A program made the position numbers and the translations under genes. DNA of 64,000 nt from CAJQHK01 sp038142525 (GTDB taxonomy: Bacteria > Pseudomonadota > Alphaproteobacteria > Rickettsiales > UBA1997), in assembly GCA_038142525.1 (NCBI GenBank), contig JAYQKE010000015.1, positions 186,001 through 250,000 of the forward strand, read 5' to 3'. Of the stretch, positions 56,197 through 64,000 are shown piece by piece. Under the pieces are notes generated by a model. That model was not told the DNA's origin. It searched no databases and saw nothing but the letters and a program-made list of their open reading frames with translations. Every line of letters starts with the position of its first letter. Within the stretch, counting starts at the first letter, position 1.

Positions 56197-56271
56197 GGCC
56201 CCTTCGTCTAATGGTTAGGACGCCACCCTTTCACGGTGGAAATACGGGTTCGAATCCCGTAGGGGTCACCA
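56197..56271 (+). tRNA. tRNA-Glu (TTC)
   Basis: A complete cloverleaf is visible: acceptor GGCCCCT/AGGGGTC (one G-T pair), D-arm CGTCTAATGGTTAGGACG, anticodon stem CCACC/GGTGG with loop CTTTCAC (anticodon TTC), T-arm ACGGGTTCGAATCCCGT, and an encoded CCA. Confidence 0.97.
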
Positions 56272-56367
56272 TCTCCTAACTTTGAAGCAAAATTTTCCTA
56301 GATAGTTGAATTTATTAAAAAATATTATATCATTTTTTAATATCAAAAGTCTCTTTAAATAATTAAA

Positions 56368-57390
56368 ATGAATCTGCCAAAAAATCATCCAAAAATTACT
56401 GACAATATTGGTGTCTTAATTATCAATCTTGGCACTCCTGATAATTATGATTTTTTTTCAGTTCGTCGCTATCTCAAAGAATTTTTATCAGATAGAAGAG
56501 TAATTGAGGTCAATCCAATTTTGTGGCAAATTATTTTAAATCTTTTTATTTTAACTTTTCGCCCAAATAAATCTGGAAAAAATTATCAAAAAATTTGGCT
56601 TCATAAGCAAAAACAATCTCCATTACTTTATTATACCAAATTACAAGCAGAAAAATTATCAAAATTCTTAACAAAAGACAATCCTAATCTTATCATTGAT
56701 TTTGCTATGAGATATGGTAATCCATCAATTGAAAGTAAAATAAATCAACTGCGTGAAAAAAAATGCCGTAAAATTATTTTCATCCCTCTCTATCCTCAAT
56801 ATGCTTCGGCTACTACAGCATCAATTAATGATAAGATTTATGATATAATGAAAAAAATTCGCTATCAGCCAGCAATTAGAATTAATCACAGCTATTATGA
56901 TCAAGATTTATATATTAAAGCCTTAGTAAATTCAGTTAAAAAACATCTCAAAACTTTAAAATGGCAACCCGATGCTATAATTTCCTCTTATCATGGTATT
57001 CCAAAAGAATATTTTAAAAAAGGTGATCCATATCAATGTTTTTGCCATAAAACAAATCGCTTATTTAATGAAAAGCTAGAACAGGAGGCTATAAAAACAC
57101 CTAATTTTATTGCTTTTCAATCAAGATTTGGTCCCAAAGAATGGCTCAAACCATATATGGAGGAAGTTTTAGATGAGATGATTAAAAAAAATTATAAAAA
57201 TATCTTAATTATTTCCCCTGGTTTTGCTAGTGATTGTATTGAAACTTTAGAAGAAATTAATATCGGCTATAGGGAATTATTTTTAGAAAAAGGAGGGGTA
57301 AATTTTGACTTTATTCCTTGTTTAAATGATAATATTGATCATATTAAATTATTGACAAAATTAGTAAAAAATAATTTATCAGGATTTTAA
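56368..57390 (+). CDS. hemH: Ferrochelatase HemH
   Basis: HemH inserts Fe(II) into protoporphyrin IX. NIGVLIINLGTPDNYDFFSV, RRYLKEFLSDRRVIE, PLYPQYASATTASI, SSYHGIPKEYF (catalytic His) and FQSRFGPKEWLKPY with FASDCIETLEE are conserved. The length is 340 residues. With ctaB it shows that the organism makes its own haem end products. Confidence 0.94.
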   Translation: MNLPKNHPKITDNIGVLIINLGTPDNYDFFSVRRYLKEFLSDRRVIEVNPILWQIILNLFILTFRPNKSGKNYQKIWLHKQKQSPLLYYTKLQAEKLSKFLTKDNPNLIIDFAMRYGNPSIESKINQLREKKCRKIIFIPLYPQYASATTASINDKIYDIMKKIRYQPAIRINHSYYDQDLYIKALVNSVKKHLKTLKWQPDAIISSYHGIPKEYFKKGDPYQCFCHKTNRLFNEKLEQEAIKTPNFIAFQSRFGPKEWLKPYMEEVLDEMIKKNYKNILIISPGFASDCIETLEEINIGYRELFLEKGGVNFDFIPCLNDNIDHIKLLTKLVKNNLSGF

Positions 57391-57398
57391 AATAAAGA

Positions 57399-58464
57399 AT
57401 GACAGGATTTGCAAAAATAGAAGAAATTATATCAGATGCTAAAAATGGCAAGATGTTTATCTTAGTTGATGATGAGGATCGAGAAAATGAGGGAGATTTA
57501 ATTATTCCGGCTGAAAAATGTGGTAATCAAGAAGTAAATTTTATGGCTAAATATGGTCGTGGATTAATTTGCTTAGCTCTTGAAAAAGATAGGATCAAAA
57601 AATTAGGATTGCCCATGATGGCTTTAAATAATGATTCTCGTCATCAAACTGCCTTTACCATTTCAATTGAAGCTAGAGAAGGTATTACTACCGGGATTTC
57701 TGCAAACTGACAGGGCTAAAACAATCAGTGACGCTATAAATCCTGACAAAAATCAAAGAGATATTGTTAGCCCAGGGCACATCTTTCCATTGCAAGCAAG
57801 ACAGGGTGGTGTTTTAGTGCGAGCTGGCCATACTGAAGCATCGGTAGATATTGCTAAACTTGCAGGCCTAAACTCATCTTCTGTAATTTGTGAAATTATG
57901 AATGATGATGGCACAATGGCCAGAAGAGATGATTTATTTAATTTTGCCAAAAAACATAATTTAAAAATTGCGACTATTTCTGACTTGATTAAATATCGTA
58001 CCAAAAATGATAAATTAATTAACAGAATTGCAACTGGAGAAATAAATTCATCTTTTGGTGGAAAATTTCAAACCATAGATTATCAAAATAAAATCAATAA
58101 TAATCACTATAAGGTCCTGATTTATGGTAAAATTGAATCAAAAAATGATATTTTGGTTCGAATGCATCATCTTAATTTTAATAATGATATTTTAGCTGAT
58201 AATTTAGGAGGAAATAATAATTTAGCTAAATCAATGGAAATTATTTCTAAGAATGGCAATGGTATAATTGTTATATTTTCTGGAGAGGAAAATTCAGATA
58301 AAATTGACAAATCACAGGATAATATTCTTCGAAATTATGGTATTGGCGCTCAAATATTAAATGATATTGGTGTTAAAAATATGATCTTACTTAGTAACTT
58401 TCCAAAGGCAATTATTGGCCTTGAGGGATATGGGCTGAGGATTGTTGATTATAAAAAAATATAG
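57399..58464 (+). CDS. ribB: RibBA-type protein: active DHBP synthase with degenerate GTP cyclohydrolase II domain (one apparent frameshift)
   Basis: The N-terminal half is 3,4-dihydroxy-2-butanone 4-phosphate synthase (VDDEDRENEGDLIIPAE, YGRGLICLAL, GITTGISA then DRAKTI, HIFPLQARQGGVLVRAGHTE). An extra A at 57704-57706 shifts the frame; removal restores about 354 residues. The C-terminal half has the RibA fold outline, but the zinc Cys cluster and catalytic residues expected after VRMH are absent (HLNFNNDIL instead). So it should supply only the butanone phosphate, with GTP cyclohydrolase II elsewhere. Confidence 0.88.
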
Positions 58465-58491
58465 CTGACTATTCGTTAAAGAAAATTACTT

Positions 58492-58527
58492 AAATTTCCC
58501 TACAGCAAAAATTGCTTTAAAGATAGG
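58492..58527 (-). repeat. Small dispersed hairpin repeat, copy 3
   Basis: The reverse complement reads TTTAAAGCAATTTTTGCTG followed by TAGGGAAATTT, nearly identical to 92-123. It lies between convergent ribBA and pyrD and covers the pyrD stop codon, supporting a terminator-like or REP-like role at gene ends. Confidence 0.6.
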
Positions 58528-59590
58528 AGCCGTTATTATTCTTACCAATAGCTTCAGATATATTATTAAAGACATCTTTTTTTAATAATAGATCTAGATC
58601 TTTTTTGATTTTTTCAACTAAGGAAAATCCTTCATAAATAAAAGCAGAATAAATTTGTACCATAGATGCACCTCTTTTAATTTTTTCATAAGCATCATCG
58701 GCTGAAAAAACACCGCCAGCGACAATTAAAGGAATTTTACCTTCTGTTAATTGATAAAATTTAGATAATATTTCATTAGAAATGTCAAAAAGTGGTTTTC
58801 CCGTTAAGCCACCTACTTCTTTTTGATTTTTCGATTTTAAACCTTTTCGAACCAAAGTGGAATTGGATATAATCACAGCATCGATTTTGTTTTTTAAAAC
58901 AGAATTAGCAATATCTTGCAATTCATTATCATCTAGATCAGGAGCAATTTTTAAAAAAATAGGAATATCTTTAGCAGTTTTTTTAGCTAATTCTGATTTT
59001 TTTGCCATGATTTTCTGTAAAAATATATCTAATTCAGATTTTTTTTGAATATTTCTAAGATCTTTGGTATTCGGAGAAGATATATTGATAGCAATATAAG
59101 GGCTTAAACCATAGGTCAAATCCAATAAATTAAGATAATCTAAGGCAGAATCTTTTTGATCTTTATTTTTACCAATATTAATACCAAATGCTTTGGTAAT
59201 TTTTTGTTTTTGAAGATTTTTTAAAAATTTATTAATTCCAATATTATTAAAACCAAGACGATTAATAATAGCCTGATCTTGTTCGAGACGAAGAATTCTT
59301 GGCTTAGAATTGCCAATTTGTAATTTTGGTGTAACAGTACCGCACTCAATAGATCCAAAACCAAATTTAAATAAATTAGAAATAATCATGACATTTTTAT
59401 CAAATCCCATGACCATAGAAATTGGATTATCAAAATCTATATTACAAATATTAATTTTTAAAGAGTCATAATTTTTGATTTTTGGATATTTTAGCAAATT
59501 ATTTTTTAGACAAAATATTGCTAAATTGTGAGACTTTTCAGCATCAAATTGAAATAATATTGGCCTAATAAAATTCTTATAAAAATTCAT
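58517..59590 (-). CDS. pyrD: Dihydroorotate dehydrogenase (quinone), class 2 PyrD
   Basis: PyrD oxidises dihydroorotate at the membrane and reduces ubiquinone. I chose ATG 59590 (MNFYKNFIRPILFQFDAEKS), which gives the class 2 N-terminal extension; the longer frame upstream overlaps the repeat-protein tail. MVMGFDKN, SIECGTVTPKLQIGN, AINISSPNTKDLR (catalytic Ser), FLKIAPDL and LIVAGGVFSADDAYEKI are present. The length is about 357 residues. Its stop lies in the dispersed hairpin repeat. Confidence 0.94.
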   Translation of the reverse strand: MNFYKNFIRPILFQFDAEKSHNLAIFCLKNNLLKYPKIKNYDSLKINICNIDFDNPISMVMGFDKNVMIISNLFKFGFGSIECGTVTPKLQIGNSKPRILRLEQDQAIINRLGFNNIGINKFLKNLQKQKITKAFGINIGKNKDQKDSALDYLNLLDLTYGLSPYIAINISSPNTKDLRNIQKKSELDIFLQKIMAKKSELAKKTAKDIPIFLKIAPDLDDNELQDIANSVLKNKIDAVIISNSTLVRKGLKSKNQKEVGGLTGKPLFDISNEILSKFYQLTEGKIPLIVAGGVFSADDAYEKIKRGASMVQIYSAFIYEGFSLVEKIKKDLDLLLKKDVFNNISEAIGKNNNGSYL

Positions 59591-59594
59591 ATAA

Positions 59595-62500
59595 TTAATT
59601 AATCCACTTGTAACAACCTCCACCAAAATCGCATCTATTCAATGCAATACAGTACGCCTGACTCATTGAAGGTCTATCTTTGCCACGACCAACGGCCATT
59701 TGTCAGGCCAAGATAATGGCATCCTCTTAGCATACAACTTCCTGCATATGACCAGCTTCCATTAGATCCACAAGTTGCAGTGACACTTCCTGAATAACCA
59801 GTATTGCAAGCCATTGTTACAGCTTGACCAATATAACCCCTTGTCACTCCAGTATTAGCATTAGAAGCAGCTGGTCGGGAATTACACCAATTTGTAACCC
59901 TATTGCAACTTCCTTCATATGACCAGCTTCTATTAGATTGGCAAGTTGCAGTGACACTTCCTGAATAACCAGTATTGCAAGCCATTGTTACAGCTTGACC
60001 AATATGCCCTTCTGTAACACTACTACTAGCATTAGCAGATGATGGCTGTGAATTACAATTTGATCAACATCTCTATTGCAACTTCCTTCATATGACCAGC
60101 TTCTATTAGACTGGCAAGTTGCAGTGACACTTCCTGAATAACCAGTATTGCAAGCCATTGTTACAGCTTGACCAATATGCCCTTCTGTAACACTACTACT
60201 AGCATTAGCAGATGATGGCTGTGAATTACAATGATCAACATCTCTATTGCAACTTCCTGCATATGACCAGCTTCTATTAGACTGGCAAGTTGCAGTGACA
60301 CTTCCTGAATAACCAGTATTGCAAGCCATTGTTACAGCTTGACCAATATGCCCTTCTGTAACACTACTACTAGCATTAGCAGATGATGGCTGTGAATTAC
60401 AATGATCAACATCTCTATTGCAACTTCCTGCATATGACCAGCTTCTATTAGATTGGCAAGTTGCAGTGACACTTCCTGAATAACCAGTATTGCAAGCCAT
60501 TGTTACAGCTTGACCCATACTTCCTCTTGTAAATATAGCTTCAACATTATTAGATGTCGTTTCTGAACAATGATTTAGATCTACAATACAATTATCTGCA
60601 CCATAGATTCGCCAATTTCCATTTTCACACTGCCTAAAAGGATTTGAAATACCAGGTTCTTTTATATAGCCAGTCTTACAATACCCATTACCAACTCTTT
60701 CAAGATGATCAAAATAGGCTTTATTTGGTATATTTCTAGCCTCAGAGTTACCAATATCAGTAATACCATCTCTATGACATTGTTCTATACATTGGCCAGT
60801 TATACCCCAACTCCTATCAGATTTACAATTAATACTAACAGAACCGCTATATCCAGTATTGCAAACCATATCATATGTTGTATCTAATGAAGCAGATGTT
60901 ATAGAACTCATATCAGCATTGAGATTTGTTGGTCTTTGCATTACAATAAGCATCATCTAAAATACAATTATCCGCACCGTAAGATCCCCATCCTCCATCA
61001 TTTTCACATTTTAAATATGGACTTGTTACACCAGAATTTTTGATATAGCCATTTTGACAAGAATTATAACTAATTTGAGAATTTTTATTATAATAGGTTG
61101 GAGAAGTTGGTATATTTAATACTGATCTGCCGATATTACCTATTTCTTGAGTCGCATCCTTATGACATTGCTTTATACAACTTCCTGCTATGTCCCAGGA
61201 TTTATCACTTTTACAAGTAAGGGTGATGGAGCCAGAATAACCAATATTACAAGATCTATTTAATGTTTGATTAATAAAGCCAGATCCAACATCACTAATA
61301 TCAATATTTAAATTCCCTGGAGGAGATGCGCAATGATTTTGATCTAAAATACAATTATCCGCACCGTAAGATCCCCATCCTCCATCATTTTCACATTTTA
61401 AATATGGACTTGTTACACCAGAATTTTTGATATAGCCATTTTGACAAGAATTATAACTAATTTGAGAATTTTTATTATAATAGGTTGGAGAAGTTGGTAT
61501 ATTTAATACTGATCTGCCGATATTACCTATTTCTTGAGCCGCATCCTTATGACATTGCTTTATACAACTTCCTGCTATGTCCCAGGATTTATCACTTTTA
61601 CAAGTAAGGGTGATGGAGCCAGAATAGCCAGTATCACAAGATATATTATGTTCTATCCCTAATGAAAGATCTGTTATGTTACTAACATTAGCATTAAGGT
61701 TAGTGGGAACAGAGTTACAATATTCTAAATCTAAAACACAATTATCTGAGCCATAAAATTTCCACCTGCCTGTTGCTTCACATTTTACATATGGATTTGG
61801 TTCACTATTTTTAACATAAGCAGTATCATGACTATTATATCTTATTTCATGTCCAATATCTCTATTTGATAAATTTGTTGGTAAATTTGATTTAAGATTT
61901 TGAGGTTCCTGTTGAACATTATAAGCTCCAGCTTTACACATCCTCTTACATGGGTCACTTATCTGCCAACCACCTATTTTACATTGTGCCGATGGATTTG
62001 AACCATTATTAAAATAATTATTTGTTGCCTGACATCCTAAATTAAAAGAATGATTATAATTATAATTCCCACTCGGAGAAAATGAGCTATACATACCATT
62101 TGAAGAAGATATTGCTGTTGATAGGCTAGAACCGCTACATCGATAAATTGTACAATTATTACTTAACATCCAACCGTCAATTCTACATTCCACAAATGGC
62201 TCGGTTCCATTACTAACATAACCTATAGAATCATTACATGATAATTCAAATTGACGATTAAAATTATAACTAGCTGCTGAGCCAAAATCATTATTTTGAT
62301 TAAGTTTAGTAGAAGTGGCAATTAGAGATTCTGCATCATCAACTAAGCATTGGTGAATTTGACATGTGTCATCTAACTGCCAACCGCCAATTATACATCT
62401 TATAGATGGATCTGTGCCATTATTAACATAACCGCTAGAACTATCGCAAGATAAATCAAATTTATGATCAAAATTATAACTAGTTGCTGAGCCAAAATCA

Positions 62501-64000
62501 TTATTTTGATTAATTTTATTAAATTTAGAAATTTCGGATGATAATTCACTAGCTAAACATTGATTTAATTCACATGTATCATTTAACTCCCAACCATCAA
62601 GAGTGCATTTTATAGATGGATCTGTACCATCATTAATATAACCGCTAGAACTATCACATGATAAATCAATTTGATGATCAAAATTATAACTAGTTTCTGG
62701 GCCAAAATTATTATTTTGATTAATTTTATTAAATTTAGAAATTTTGGATAATAATTCACTAGCTAAACATTGATGCATCTGACATGTATTATCTAAATCC
62801 CAACCATCAAGAGTGCATTTTATAGATGGATCTGTACCATCATTAACATAGCCAATAGAATTATTACAGGATAGATCAAATTCATGATCAAAATTATAAC
62901 TTGAGGGACCAAAATCATAATTCTGATTCAGTTCGTCTAAAGTGGAAATATCTGATATTAAGTTATCAGTTTGACATTGATGCAATCTGCAAGATCCAGA
63001 AGCTAACCAATCTCCACTATCTTGGCAATTGATTTTTGGAATAGTGGTGTCATATAAAACATAACCAGCAGTATCATCACATTGAAATTCTAGATTACTA
63101 TCTCTGGAATAAACCGTTAATAATTGAGTTCTAGCTTTAGTATTTATTGGCCTAACTGTATTGACCAAATTTCCAGGACAGGTATTTTCAATACAATTTC
63201 CTACAATAACTATGTCAGGTTCGCCATCATCATTTCTATCAGTAAAATAATATCCTAAATTACTACGAGAAAATCCAACTGAACAATCAAGCAAACCAGG
63301 TGATAACACAGTCCTATTCTCATCATAATCAACCTCTATAGCACCATTTAAACCATCTATACGACTCCAAGAATCATAACTATCTAAACGATATTTCTTT
63401 GCAGTACAGAAACCATCAAAAACTATATTCTCAGTATTTTCAGGAAAATAATAAGTAATAGAATTATCATGATAACCTGGAATACAATTAACAGCACCTA
63501 AAGAAGAAGATCCATTATGTAGATATGTTATAAATTGATTGCCATTAAGACCTTTTGGTACAGATAGTCCAGAATTTGAAGCCCAATTTCTTAATGTTTT
63601 TGATTTTTCTCTACATGCAGTCCCAGAAATAACTACACTAGCATCTTGCGCTGACAAATTATAAAATAAATTCTGATCATTTGTACAGCCAATTTTGCAA
63701 GCAATAACCTTATTACTATTAGTACCAGCTGAATTAAGAACCACATCACCAACCTGCATAGTTGAACATTGATTAATCAATGGACTATTAGGTATCTCAC
63801 CATCACCAGTACAAGATCCTGTTAAGGCTAAAGAACATCTATCAGTATCAAAATAATAAGATAAATTACTACCAGGAGTAATCCTACCTATCTGACAAAC
63901 GATATCATTTGATGCTCTTGGAGTAATATCGCTTTCTCCAACAATGGAAGAATCATAATCTATATTTTCTGTAGTTTTAAGATTTCCATCCATAAAACCT
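59595..64000 (-). CDS. Giant cysteine-rich repeat protein with sushi-like modules (5' end outside window; three apparent frameshifts)
   Basis: At least 1,460 residues are visible. From the N-terminal side: (A) four units with a C..G..YYF..GNC-type pattern (63993 to about 63000); (B) about six units near 72 residues with SYNFDHKFDLSCDSSSGYVN, DGTDPSIKC, DGW and NTC (about 63000-61980); (C) three roughly 130-residue composite units with ISCDTGYSGSITLTCKSDKS and NCILD (about 61960-60560); (D) five 57-residue units with MACNTGYSGSVTATCQSN and RSWSY.GSC. The C...C.xGY.G..TC...W...C spacing resembles sushi/CCP domains. The C-terminus ends MSQAYCIALNRCDFGGGCYK. Breaks near 60936, 60058-60061 (an extra TT) and 59685 are bridged by continuing similarity. 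It is probably exported, since the many Cys would form disulfides; no anchor is seen. Confidence 0.75.
59700..60560 (-). repeat. Five tandem 171-bp units in the repeat protein
   Basis: The marker GCAAGCCATTGTTACAGCTT recurs at about 59806, 59977, 60150, 60321 and 60492, a period of 171 bp, except one 173-bp step caused by an inserted TT (60058-60061). The three middle units are almost identical, which suggests recent duplication or gene conversion. Each unit encodes one sushi-like module. Confidence 0.85.
60955..61626 (-). repeat. Two near-identical 285-bp blocks, 387-bp period
   Basis: 60955-61239 and 61342-61626 differ at only a couple of positions (for example GTCGCATCC against GCCGCATCC). 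They encode the CHKDA.QEIGNIGRSVLNI segment and a GGWGSYGADNCILD segment of the repeat protein. A recent in-frame duplication is the simplest explanation. Confidence 0.85.

Noticed and set aside
59591..59626. Longer pyrD with 12 extra N-terminal residues
   Set aside because: The extension lies in the last codons of the repeat protein on the same strand, and the ATG at 59590 gives the normal class 2 start.
59700..60560. CRISPR-like regular repeats
   Set aside because: The 171-bp units are coding, in tandem and without unique spacers; they encode protein modules.

Overview
The window is a strongly AT-rich bacterial chromosome segment with tightly packed, often overlapping genes. Gene content points to an alphaproteobacterium, most like a Rickettsiales-type or similar host-associated lineage: an sdhCDA operon, an Icd of about 500 residues, CtaB, a RibBA with a decayed second domain, an NDUFA9-like protein, a split-off sdhB, class 2 PyrD, and a complete S10-spc-alpha ribosomal block. 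It keeps more biosynthesis than a minimal Rickettsia: shikimate (DAHP synthase tail), folate pAB (pabB, pabC), thiamine (thiD), biotin (bioB), riboflavin, isoprenoids (ispD, ispF), pyrimidine (pyrD), queuosine (queC), haem (hemH, ctaB), ubiquinone (ubiA) and peptidoglycan (murE, a bifunctional PBP). The lineage is inferred from gene content; no rRNA gene is present to settle it.

Layout. 1-3.1 kb: tail of a class II DAHP synthase converging on sdhA, sdhD, sdhC. 3.2-8.6 kb: a MITE, then an overlapping operon thiD-ctaB-queC followed by three membrane or exported proteins that resemble the PilM/N-PilO-PilP (or GspL/GspM/GspC) set. 8.7-16.1 kb: icd, an MscS channel, bioB, pccB, a threonine dehydratase-like enzyme, sdhB. 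16.2-21.2 kb: an accessory patch with an IS3 remnant, a three-gene zinc-ribbon/membrane cassette, a yhiN fragment fused to an IS1595-type transposase tail, an alaS fragment and an IS4-family element. 21.4-36.4 kb: rplS, then the alpha, spc and S10 operons and tuf, all on the minus strand. 36.7-48.9 kb: yggS-pabB-NDUFA9-like, selO-msrBA, tRNA-Phe, a BepA-like protease, murE/ubiA, PBP/pabC. 49-50.3 kb: remnants of a defence-type locus (YhcG nuclease, SIR2-like). 50.3-59.6 kb: infA, yaaA, a dicarboxylate transporter, lolA-tolR-ispD-ispF, trxB, tRNA-Glu, hemH, ribBA, pyrD. 59.6-64 kb: the 3' part of a giant cysteine-rich repeat protein with sushi-like modules, running off the right edge.

A major caution: about 25 single- or double-base indels break reading frames across the window, including genes that cannot be dispensable (rpsK, rpmD, rplC, rplO, secY). 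Protein similarity resumes in another frame right after each break. This is the pattern of an incompletely polished sequence, so I give these genes as whole loci with the suspected break noted. A smaller set looks genuinely decayed: the IS3 remnant, yhiN, alaS fragment, yhcG with two in-frame stops, and the SIR2 fragment. The most unusual items are the sushi-like repeat protein, the small cassette at 17.0-17.8 kb, several palindromic MITE-like elements that reach into gene ends, and divergent gene pairs with virtually no intergenic space.
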